From JBBTSB01 sp964355775 (GTDB lineage: Bacteria; Patescibacteriota; Minisyncoccia; 2-02-FULL-40-12; IGHO2-01-FULL-4-A): 21,931 nt of DNA. Of this stretch, positions 1 through 5,143 are shown in pieces (positions within the stretch are counted from its first letter, which is position 1; each line of letters begins with the position of its first letter). The notes under the pieces are model-generated. The model was not told the origin of the DNA and did no database searches. It saw only the letters and a program-made list of their open reading frames with translations. Location of the stretch: positions 1 through 21,931 of the forward strand of contig CAYHEP010000014.1 in assembly GCA_964355775.1 (NCBI GenBank), in the 5' to 3' direction. The translations under genes and the position numbers were made by a program.

Positions 1-143
1 ACCTCGCTCCTCCGCTTGAGGTAACGCTCGAGCGCGGTCTTGAAATCATGCAAGATGACGAGTACCTAGAGGTTACTCCAAAAAACATTCGACTTCGCAA
101 GCAATTTTTGACTGAAAACGACCGCACGAAGGCAAAACAATAA
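1..143 (+). CDS. typA: TypA/BipA ribosome-associated GTPase, C-terminal fragment
   Basis: Only the last 46 codons are in the window, read from base 3 to the TAA at 141-143. The peptide contains PLEVTLERGLE, then IMQDDEYLEVTPK and IRLRKQFL, which matches the end of TypA/BipA, where a segment of the form LE(F/I)IxDDExxEVTPKxIRLRK closes the C-terminal domain. TypA is a translational GTPase that binds the 70S ribosome and is linked to stress adaptation and ribosome assembly. The GTPase and OB-fold domains lie upstream of the window. A strong intrinsic terminator follows within 10 bases, so this is the end of its transcription unit. The identification rests on a short but highly characteristic tail. 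Confidence 0.9.
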   Translation, partial: LAPPLEVTLERGLEIMQDDEYLEVTPKNIRLRKQFLTENDRTKAKQ

Positions 144-152
144 GATTTTTTA

Positions 153-178
153 AAAAAACTCCCGAAAGGGAGTTTTTT
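153..178 (+). terminator. Intrinsic terminator after typA
   Basis: The arms AAAAAACTCCC and GGGAGTTTTTT form an 11-bp perfect stem closed by a GAAA tetraloop and end in a T run. This is a textbook rho-independent terminator placed 9 bases after the typA stop codon. The A-rich left arm could also make it act on the opposite strand. Confidence 0.92.
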
Positions 179-239
179 GTTGCGACTTGAAATCCGAAGA
201 GAGAGAGAGAGTAGATTAGGGCTTGAAAAGGAGGATGCC

Positions 240-545
240 ATGCATTGGAATGATGCAGATGCAGCGATGCGTACCGCTAACGTGGCGTTCAGCAATGCGA
301 AGGGTCGTGGGATCATTCTCGTCATTCGGCGTACTTCTACGAGAATCATGCGGGCGGAAATCTGCATGATGACCATTCAGAACGATACGTCCGAGGGCGA
401 GACGGCGACCTCACGTATCCACGAAGATTCGATGTTCACTGATCGGGAGGGAATCCTGATCGAGGACATCGTCAAGATCGTTTTCGTCTCGGACGAGCGT
501 TTGGCGAAGGTTCTTCGTGGGTGCGATGAAATGTTTGGACTCTAG
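240..545 (+). CDS. Hypothetical 101-aa protein
   Basis: I do not recognise this protein. I chose the ATG at 240 because AAAAGGAGG at 226-234 is a strong ribosome binding site five bases upstream; an in-frame TTG at 177 would lie inside the typA terminator. The product is soluble, without membrane segments or Cys pairs. It has a central strand-like stretch (GRGIILVIRRTSTRIMRAEICM) and an acidic second half (IHEDSMFTDREG, LIEDIVKIVFVSDERLAKVL) that could be a small alpha/beta fold. The gene is visibly more GC-rich than the transposase gene downstream and has a Shine-Dalgarno sequence, which most genes in the window lack. It is followed by an inverted repeat (CCACGCT / AGCGTGG, about 551-581) and by a terminator at 624, so it is a single-gene unit. 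Confidence 0.6.
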   Translation: MHWNDADAAMRTANVAFSNAKGRGIILVIRRTSTRIMRAEICMMTIQNDTSEGETATSRIHEDSMFTDREGILIEDIVKIVFVSDERLAKVLRGCDEMFGL

Positions 546-623
546 TTCCCCCCACGCTACCCAAGAAAGGAGCAAGCGTGGAACACAAAGCACTTGAATA
601 GCTCGAGTATTTTGCACCAGCCG

Positions 624-643
624 CCCCGCATCACGGGGTTTTT
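624..643 (+). terminator. Intrinsic terminator
   Basis: CCCCG (624-628), loop CATCA, CGGGG (634-638), then five T. It is short but well formed, and ends the unit of the 101-aa hypothetical gene just before the transposase promoter repeat. Confidence 0.75.
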
Positions 644-654
644 GGTTACCAATG

Positions 655-696
655 TGCCGAGGCCTTGCCTCGGCAAGTGCGAAAGTGTGGTATAAT
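655..696 (+). repeat. Promoter-carrying palindromic repeat, copy 1 (left of the RAYT gene)
   Basis: The 42-base unit begins with a perfect 9-bp hairpin (arms TGCCGAGGC and GCCTCGGCA, loop CTT) and ends in GAAAGTGTGGTATAAT, which contains an extended -10 box (TGGTATAAT, TATAAT at 691-696). A nearly identical copy lies at 1414-1455. The ATG of the transposase is only 5 bases after the -10 box, so the transcript predicted from this promoter would be leaderless. The only -35-like hexamer (TTGCCT, 665-670) is 20 bases from the -10, so the extended -10 is likely the main determinant. Confidence 0.85.
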
Positions 697-701
697 AAAT
701 C

Positions 702-1409
702 ATGGCGATTCGACCGTATACGTTTTCTGTTGGAGAGTATTATCACGTCTACAATCGTGGAACAGAAAAGAGAGCTATCTTTTTAGATCGTTTTGACAGA
801 GCAAGGTTTTTGATACTCTTGTACATTTGCAATAATAGGGATTCGATCCTTTCTCGAGAAATTATTGAGGATCGACCTTTTGAAACCGAACGCGGAAAAC
901 CGCTCGTGGATATTGGTGCATACTGTCTCATGGGAAATCATTTTCATCTGTTGCTTCACGAAAAAGTTGAAAACGGCATCAGCACTTTTATGCAAAAATT
1001 GTCTACCGCATACGCGATGTACTTCAATCGGAAACGGGAAAGAACGGGTGGATTATTTGAAGGAAAATTTAAGGCAAAACACTCTGCGGACGATGATTAT
1101 CTAAGATATTTGTTTGCCTATATTCACCTCAATCCCGTAGAGCATATTGAACCAACTTGGAAAGAAAGAGGAATTAAAAACATGAAACGAGTGGAAACAT
1201 ATCTTGCGAATTATGTGCACTCAAGCTATCCTGATTACATTGGAGTACAGCGATCGGAAGGAGTCATTTTGAATCGAAATGCTTTTCCGGATTATTTTTC
1301 GAAAAAGAATAGTTTTCGTTCCTTTGCCGAAAGTTGGCTGGAATTAAAACCCTATCATGAAGAAATGTTCCCATCGGATGACAAACAAATCCAACCAATC
1401 GACTTTTAG
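702..1409 (+). CDS. REP-associated tyrosine transposase (RAYT, Y1/HUH family)
   Basis: This 235-aa protein is a Y1 transposase of the IS200-like/RAYT group. These cut and rejoin single-stranded DNA through a 5'-phosphotyrosine link and are associated with short palindromic REP repeats. The start reads YYHVYNRGTEKRAIF, as in the family. The HUH metal site is GNHFHLLL (His80, His82). The nucleophile is probably one of the tyrosines in STAYAMYFNRK (104/107). The family block GGLFEGKFKAKH (116-127) and AYIHLNPVEH (139-148) follow. The length is normal for RAYTs and no frame break is seen, so it may be active. It lies between two direct copies of a hairpin repeat that also supplies its promoter, the arrangement expected if those repeats are its substrates. 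There is no tnpB/IscB partner. Confidence 0.93.
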   Translation: MAIRPYTFSVGEYYHVYNRGTEKRAIFLDRFDRARFLILLYICNNRDSILSREIIEDRPFETERGKPLVDIGAYCLMGNHFHLLLHEKVENGISTFMQKLSTAYAMYFNRKRERTGGLFEGKFKAKHSADDDYLRYLFAYIHLNPVEHIEPTWKERGIKNMKRVETYLANYVHSSYPDYIGVQRSEGVILNRNAFPDYFSKKNSFRSFAESWLELKPYHEEMFPSDDKQIQPIDF

Positions 1410-1413
1410 AGTC

Positions 1414-1455
1414 TGCTGAGGCCTTGCCTCGGCAATGCCGAAAGTGTGGTATAAT
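1414..1455 (+). repeat. Promoter-carrying palindromic repeat, copy 2 (right of the RAYT gene)
   Basis: This is the second copy of the 42-base unit at 655. It starts five bases after the transposase stop, with hairpin arms TGCTGAGGC and GCCTCGGCA (one G-U pair) and loop CTT. It ends in the same GAAAGTGTGGTATAAT, with TATAAT at 1450-1455. The two copies differ only by one substitution in the stem and small indel differences in the spacer. It would drive the NUDIX gene, whose ATG is 11 bases beyond the -10 box, again giving a nearly leaderless message. Confidence 0.85.
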
Positions 1456-1466
1456 ATGAACACGCG

Positions 1467-2024
1467 ATGATCCCCAACAACGCAAAAATCGTTTTTAGAG
1501 GTATACTCTTTGATGTATATCAGTGGCAACAGGAGATGTTTGATGGCACGTTCAAGACATTTGAGCGTTTACGGCGCAAGCCGAGCGTGACGATTTTGCC
1601 GATCACCGGCGATTGGAAGATCATGTTGTGTGAAGAGGAACAACCGAGCCGGGGCAAGTTTTTGAGTACGCCGGGGGGACAGATAGACATGACTGATCCG
1701 AGTCCCGAAATAGCAGCGGCACGCGAGCTCCTCGAAGAAACCGGACATGAGGGAAATCTTGAGTTGTGGATAGAAACACATCCCTACGGCAACAAAATTG
1801 ACTGGACCGTGCACAACTACATTGCCCGCGATATCCGCAAAGTGGCCGAGCAGCGGCTCGATGCCGGCGAGCGCATCACGATCCGCCTCGTGGATTTTGA
1901 TGAATTCGTCGAAATCGTTTTACATAATGAAAACTTCCGCAATGTCGAGCTCACGCTTGCTGTAATGAACGCTTTGCGAAAACCCGGAGGTCTGGACGAA
2001 CTCAAAAAACTTCTGCTAGGATAA
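1467..2024 (+). CDS. NUDIX hydrolase (ADP-ribose pyrophosphatase-like)
   Basis: This 185-aa protein hydrolyses a nucleoside diphosphate linked to another moiety; ADP-ribose and related nucleotide sugars are the usual substrates of proteins this size. An N-terminal strand region (VFRGILFDVYQWQQEMFDG, 9-27) of the ADPRase type precedes the Nudix box: PGGQID at 69-74, then AAARELLEETG at 83-93 with the metal-binding RELLEE. The first Glu of the canonical box (eight residues before the Arg) is not present; the local sequence is MTDPSPE with a one-residue insertion, so metal coordination may differ slightly. The ATG at 1467 follows the repeat-borne -10 box with no Shine-Dalgarno. A tiny overlapping ORF (ATG at 1456, four codons) ends on this start codon. 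Substrate is inferred from the family. Confidence 0.88.
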   Translation: MIPNNAKIVFRGILFDVYQWQQEMFDGTFKTFERLRRKPSVTILPITGDWKIMLCEEEQPSRGKFLSTPGGQIDMTDPSPEIAAARELLEETGHEGNLELWIETHPYGNKIDWTVHNYIARDIRKVAEQRLDAGERITIRLVDFDEFVEIVLHNENFRNVELTLAVMNALRKPGGLDELKKLLLG

Positions 2025-2042
2025 GGACAGGAGGAAGCCGCC

Positions 2043-2210
2043 ATGTGGCTGGTCAGGCGGATTCATACGGGCGAGATTTACCGAGTACATCACGAGATTT
2101 GGAGAGGCGGATACCTTCGCGGTGTTCGTTTCCTCGTCTTCGAAGATGTCTCGGGCGAGCACCTCGCCCAATGCTTCGAGCTTGTTCTTCAGTCCCTCCC
2201 GCCGCCGTGA
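2043..2210 (+). CDS. Small hypothetical protein, 55 aa
   Basis: The ORF starts at an ATG with a clear ribosome binding site (ACAGGAGGA at about 2027-2035) and ends at the TGA at 2208. It encodes a basic/aromatic peptide beginning MWLVRRIHTGEIYRVHHE, with a hydrophobic middle (GVRFLVFEDVSG) and a Pro3 end. I do not recognise it. It is GC-rich compared with its flanks and begins 18 bases after the NUDIX stop. A long GC-rich hairpin overlaps its stop codon. It resembles in style (strong SD, GC-rich, short, hairpin after it) the orphan genes at 240, 10617 and 12432. The coding call rests on the SD and the open frame only. Confidence 0.55.
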   Translation: MWLVRRIHTGEIYRVHHEIWRGGYLRGVRFLVFEDVSGEHLAQCFELVLQSLPPP

Positions 2211-2225
2211 GGTGGTGGCGGGAGG
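2195..2225 (+). terminator. GC-rich hairpin overlapping a stop codon
   Basis: The arms at 2195-2206 and 2214-2225 pair over 12 bp with one G-U (left CCTCCCGCCGCC), with a 7-base loop that contains the TGA stop of the small gene. There is no T run, so it may be a 3'-end stabiliser or a weak terminator rather than a classical one. Confidence 0.5.
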
Positions 2226-2237
2226 TGCAGTATCTTT

Positions 2238-2759
2238 ATGATCAAACTTTTCCCAAAATTCGCTATTACTTTTTTTATTTTGGCTGGTTTTGTTTTACTC
2301 CTAACACCTAAAACCTTTTGGCCTAGTTACTATGATTTGCCGTACATGGGGTGGGCGGCGCTGGTGTGCGCGTTGGCGATTTTTTTGATTCCCGAGCAGT
2401 TCAAGACACCGCTCGCTCTGATTTTATTTCTCAATGCTTCCGGCGACTTGGGTCTCTACGAGTTGTATCGCTACGGCTTTGAGTACGACAAAGTCATCCA
2501 CTTTGTGTCGCCGTTGATCGCGACACTGGCGCTCGCGAGGGTCTACGGAATCCGAAAAGCCATCACGATCGTGATTTCGTGCGCGTTTGCGTGGGAGCTG
2601 TTTGAGTTTTTATCTGATGCAATCATCAAGACGCATTTGTTTGGGGTCTTCCGACAGCACGTGTGGTCGGACACGGCGGGAGACCTTGCGATGAACGGCG
2701 CAGCGGTAGGTGTGGCAATGCTATATCACAGAAGGCGCAGTGGTGGTTTATTGGGTTGA
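2238..2759 (+). CDS. Multi-span membrane protein (DUF2238/YjdF- or VanZ-like)
   Basis: The 173-aa protein has about six hydrophobic segments (near 8-24, 36-51, 57-67, 86-103, 109-125 and 147-162). Polar residues inside or next to helices look like a family signature: YDKVIHFVSPL (about 83-93), FAWELFEFLSDAI, and a final DTAGDLAMNGAAVG. This Asp/His, Glu and GDxxxNxxG pattern recalls the DUF2238/YjdF and VanZ-like integral membrane proteins, whose function is not settled. No Shine-Dalgarno is visible. The gene starts 28 bases after the small GC-rich gene. The family suggestion is from memory of the motif pattern and is tentative; that it is an integral membrane protein is clear. Confidence 0.75.
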   Translation: MIKLFPKFAITFFILAGFVLLLTPKTFWPSYYDLPYMGWAALVCALAIFLIPEQFKTPLALILFLNASGDLGLYELYRYGFEYDKVIHFVSPLIATLALARVYGIRKAITIVISCAFAWELFEFLSDAIIKTHLFGVFRQHVWSDTAGDLAMNGAAVGVAMLYHRRRSGGLLG

Positions 2760-2770
2760 ATTACGGACTC

Positions 2771-2798
2771 TTGCTTGTTGGATATCTTTTGGTATAAT
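2771..2798 (+). promoter_or_regulatory. Promoter of the coiled-coil gene
   Basis: TTGCTT (2771-2776), 16-base spacer, TATAAT (2793-2798) with an upstream TGG making an extended -10. The ATG at 2806 is 7 bases after the -10 box, so the expected start site falls on or next to the start codon and the message would be leaderless. Confidence 0.75.
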
Positions 2799-2805
2799 GT
2801 GAAAT

Positions 2806-3069
2806 ATGGATAAAACAACGAAAGCATATTTGGATAAGAAGTTTGATGCCATCGATAAGCGCTTTGATGGTGTTGATAAGCGTTTCGAAAGTATCGATAA
2901 GAAATTTGAGAGCGTTGAGAAGAATTTGTCAGCAAAAATTGACGATCTTAATGATCGGACGGCACGTGGATTTCGTGATATGGAATCTCGCCTCGACGTA
3001 AAGACCCGTGTCGAAAAACTCGAACGCAATTACGAAAAAGTCAGAGAAGCTTTGCACCTCTCGGCGTAA
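2806..3069 (+). CDS. Small coiled-coil protein with heptad repeats
   Basis: The 87-aa protein is almost wholly helical and charged. Residues 10-44 are near-perfect 7-residue repeats of the form D-K-(R/K)-F-(D/E)-x-(I/V), for example DKRFDGV, DKRFESI and DKKFESV. These give a coiled coil with Phe and Ile/Val at the core positions. A second helix with ETRxxKLExxYEKVREAL-like spacing closes the protein. There is no signal peptide or membrane segment. Such short heptad proteins are common in Patescibacteria and function is unknown. It has its own promoter and is separated from the ATP synthase promoter by only a few bases, so it is unlikely to be part of that operon. Confidence 0.75.
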   Translation: MDKTTKAYLDKKFDAIDKRFDGVDKRFESIDKKFESVEKNLSAKIDDLNDRTARGFRDMESRLDVKTRVEKLERNYEKVREALHLSA

Positions 3070-3074
3070 GGTGC

Positions 3075-3102
3075 TTGAAAAAACCTCCGAAACTGCTATC
3101 AT
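3075..3102 (+). promoter_or_regulatory. Predicted promoter of the ATP synthase operon
   Basis: TTGAAA (3075-3080), 16-base spacer, TATCAT (3097-3102). The expected transcription start is near 3108-3112, immediately before the palindromic element at 3116, so that element would form nearly the entire leader of the atp message. Prediction from sequence only. Confidence 0.6.
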
Positions 3103-3115
3103 TATGGAATCATGG

Positions 3116-3229
3116 ATCCCGTTAGAGGCAGCCCGAACGGGTCCAAAGGACAAAGCGTCAGAAATATAACTGTAATCTTGGTAGCTACGACTTGCTTATA
3201 TCGTGAGTTGTTACTGCCTCTAACGGGAT
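3116..3229 (+). repeat. Left-middle-right palindromic element, copy 1 (atp leader)
   Basis: The left arm ATCCCGTTAGAGGCAG (3116-3131) is perfectly complementary over 16 bases to the right arm at 3214-3229, whose last two bases are the A and T of the atpB ATG. A middle segment AACGGG (3136-3141) can pair instead with CCCGTT of the left arm. The left arm can therefore form either a local hairpin or a long-range one that buries the atpB start codon. The 72-base interior differs from the other two copies (15514, 15953). The left arm is also preceded by an ATG (3113). Confidence 0.88.
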
Positions 3230-4001
3230 GGAAGGTCCTGTCATTTCAATTCACGCCGAAACGCTATTCCACATCGGGTCGTTTTCGGTAACCAACTCGA
3301 TGCTGTTGGCGTTTGTCACGCTGGTTATTTTTAGCATGTTTGCGTTGGCAATTCGTACGCGCATACGTCTTGTTCCCGGAAAAATCCAAAATATCTTCGA
3401 AACGATCGTGGATGCGTTGCTAGGTCTCATGGAGTCGGTGTTCGGAAGTCGTGCCAAAGCCGAGCAGTACTTTCCGCTCATTGCCACGATTTTTCTTTTT
3501 ATTATGATTTCCAATTGGCTTGGACTCCTGCCGGGCGTGGGATCGATCGGATTGCTTGAAATTAAAGATGGTCATGCGGAGCTTGTGCCACTCTTTCGCG
3601 CACCGGCGGCGGATTTGAACTTTACGATTGCCCTTGCCATTGTTTCGGTCTTCGCAACAAATCTGTTCGGTATCCTGGCGATCGGATTTGTGAAGCATTT
3701 CAAAAAGTTTTTCAATGCCCAAAAGCCGTTTCCGATCATTTCATTTGTCGGCATCCTTGAGTTTATCTCTGAATTTGTTAAGATTGTTTCATTCTCCTTC
3801 CGGTTGTTTGGCAACGTGTTTGCGGGCGAGGTACTGCTGGTTATCATTGCATTCCTCGTGCCGTATTGGTTTCCGGCATCGGTGCCATTTTTGTTTTTGG
3901 AATTGTTCGTGGGATTTATGCAGGCGTTTATTTTTTCAATGCTTACCATGGTGTTTATCGGCATGTCGGTTGTCGAACATGGGGAAGAACATAGTCAATA
4001 A
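3228..4001 (+). CDS. atpB: F1Fo ATP synthase subunit a
   Basis: Subunit a (257 aa) forms the ion half-channels of Fo next to the c ring. Five to six membrane helices are visible. The essential arginine is in SFSFRLFGNVFAGE (Arg192 of this frame), the most conserved motif of the family, and the following helix with FVGFMQAFIFSMLTMVFI is also typical. The ATG is part of the right arm of a palindromic repeat and no Shine-Dalgarno is present, so initiation may depend on the state of that hairpin. It is the first gene of the operon; there is no atpI. The next gene, atpE, starts 87 bases later. Confidence 0.97.
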   Translation: MEGPVISIHAETLFHIGSFSVTNSMLLAFVTLVIFSMFALAIRTRIRLVPGKIQNIFETIVDALLGLMESVFGSRAKAEQYFPLIATIFLFIMISNWLGLLPGVGSIGLLEIKDGHAELVPLFRAPAADLNFTIALAIVSVFATNLFGILAIGFVKHFKKFFNAQKPFPIISFVGILEFISEFVKIVSFSFRLFGNVFAGEVLLVIIAFLVPYWFPASVPFLFLELFVGFMQAFIFSMLTMVFIGMSVVEHGEEHSQ

Positions 4002-4024
4002 TTAATAGAGTGTTGTGGTGTCGT

Positions 4025-4042
4025 GTATCGCACAAGCGATAC
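4025..4042 (+). other. Hairpin in the atpB-atpE spacer
   Basis: GTATCGC and GCGATAC form a perfect 7-bp stem with an ACAA loop in the 87-base spacer. A hairpin between genes a and c may serve to process or stabilise the part of the message encoding the highly expressed c subunit; that role is inference. There is no T run. Confidence 0.6.
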
Positions 4043-4088
4043 GGTGGGCCCGAAGGCACACAAACGAATATTATAACATCGTAAAAGT

Positions 4089-4316
4089 ATGGAAGCAGAA
4101 GTAGTAAAATTATGGGCGGTCGCGATCGTCATGGCGTTGGGCACGGTTTGTCCCGCTATTGCTATCGGTATGATCGGCAAGAATGGCGTGGATTCTATCG
4201 GACGCAATCCGGAAGCGGCGTCAAAAATCCAGACAGCCATGATTTTGTCAATCGCCTTTGCCGAAGCCATCGCCATTTACGCGCTGGTCGTAGCTTTGAT
4301 CTTGAAATTCGTCTAG
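4089..4316 (+). CDS. atpE: F1Fo ATP synthase subunit c
   Basis: The 75-aa proteolipid has two helices joined by the polar loop GRNPEA (38-43), which contacts F1. The ion-carrying carboxylate is Glu59 in AFAEAIAIYALVV. The Na+ ligands known from Ilyobacter tartaricus (Gln32, Ser66, Thr67) align with Ile26, Ala60 and Ile61 here, so a proton-coupled ring is the better inference. Helix 1 has TVCPAIAIG where the usual closely packed glycine motif would be, with several glycines replaced by Thr, Cys or Ala. There is no Shine-Dalgarno. The stop codon is one base from the atpF ATG. Confidence 0.97.
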   Translation: MEAEVVKLWAVAIVMALGTVCPAIAIGMIGKNGVDSIGRNPEAASKIQTAMILSIAFAEAIAIYALVVALILKFV

Positions 4317-4317
4317 A

Positions 4318-4809
4318 ATGTCAGCATTACTTGAAACATTAGGTATCAACGGAAAACTGCTCTTGGGGCAGATGCTTAATTTTTTAATAGTGCTTTTGGT
4401 TTTGCGATGGGCGGTGTACAAGCCGTTGCTTGCCATGATGAAAAAGCGTCGCGAACGGATTGAATTCGGTATTCAAGGCGCTGAAGAGGCGGACCGTCGG
4501 CTTACGCAGGTGGATGTCGAAAGCCAAGAGCGTTTGCGCAAAGCCGATGCCGCCGCGCTTGTCGTTGTCAAAGACGGCGAAGACATGGGCAAAAAGCGTT
4601 TTGCCGAGATTGTGCATGGCGCGGAAGGCAAAGCTGACCATTTATTAAAAGAGGCCGCCGCGCTTTCAAAACGAAAAGAGCAGGAAGAGATGGAGCGTGT
4701 CATGAAGGATGCCCAAGGTATTATCAAGGAAGCGTTGATAAAAACAGTCGAATTGGATCCGAAGCATATCGATGAAAAGTTAATCGACAAGGCTATCCAT
4801 GCGATATAA
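4318..4809 (+). CDS. atpF: F1Fo ATP synthase subunit b
   Basis: The 163-aa subunit has one N-terminal membrane helix (about 15-33: LLGQMLNFLIVLLVLRWAV) followed by KPLLAMMKKRRERIEFGI and a long charged helix, the peripheral stalk that joins a and delta. Its length matches the family. It starts one base after atpE and its last 11 bases overlap atpH, consistent with translational coupling through the operon. Confidence 0.95.
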   Translation: MSALLETLGINGKLLLGQMLNFLIVLLVLRWAVYKPLLAMMKKRRERIEFGIQGAEEADRRLTQVDVESQERLRKADAAALVVVKDGEDMGKKRFAEIVHGAEGKADHLLKEAAALSKRKEQEEMERVMKDAQGIIKEALIKTVELDPKHIDEKLIDKAIHAI

Positions 4810-5143
4810 CGTTCAGGATTACGCCAAGGCATATGTGGCAACCAAGCCTGCTTCGGCCGATTTTTTGAGAGTTGTACAGAAGAATGGGGATTTTTCAAGA
4901 TTGGATAAAATTGTTGATACAATAGAGAGTCTTGTGACCAGAGAAGCGGGCGGACGGATGATTCACTTGGAATTTGCAAGAGAGGTTGACGGAATGGAAA
5001 AATTTCAAAAAAAGTTTAGCGCCAAAGATAACATTCGCGTTTCGATCAATCCATCACTGATCGCGGGAGTGCGGGTCACGATAGACGGATCAAAGGAATT
5101 GGATGAAAGTTTTAAAAGAAAAGTAAATCAGTTATTCATATGA
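4799..5143 (+). CDS. atpH: F1Fo ATP synthase subunit delta, shortened
   Basis: The C-terminal part is clearly delta/OSCP: NPSLIAGVRVTIDGSKELDESFKRKVNQL corresponds to the family ending that binds subunit b. The protein is only 114 aa, against about 175-180 in most bacteria. The N-terminal six-helix bundle, which normally caps the alpha subunits, seems reduced: it begins with the family-like YAKAYV and then goes directly to FLRVVQKNGDFSRLDKIV, so about 60 residues are missing in the middle. It overlaps atpF by 11 bases and atpA by 4 (ATGA), so the frame is well constrained and a sequencing error is unlikely. Confidence 0.9.
   Translation: MRYNVQDYAKAYVATKPASADFLRVVQKNGDFSRLDKIVDTIESLVTREAGGRMIHLEFAREVDGMEKFQKKFSAKDNIRVSINPSLIAGVRVTIDGSKELDESFKRKVNQLFI

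Noticed and set aside
578..601. Seven-codon ORF (GTG start after AAAGGAG)
   Set aside because: The ribosome site is good, but the peptide is too short to support and lies within an inverted repeat; it could be a leader peptide but nothing downstream needs one before the terminator.
3113..3292. ORF starting in the left arm of element copy 1 and overlapping atpB out of frame
   Set aside because: Not conserved in length or sequence in the other copies (24 and 18 codons there); probably repeat-derived. Kept only as a possible regulatory reading frame.
4089..4316. Na+-specific c ring
   Set aside because: Alignment to the Ilyobacter Na+ ligands gives Ile, Ala and Ile in place of Gln, Ser and Thr; only the Glu is kept.
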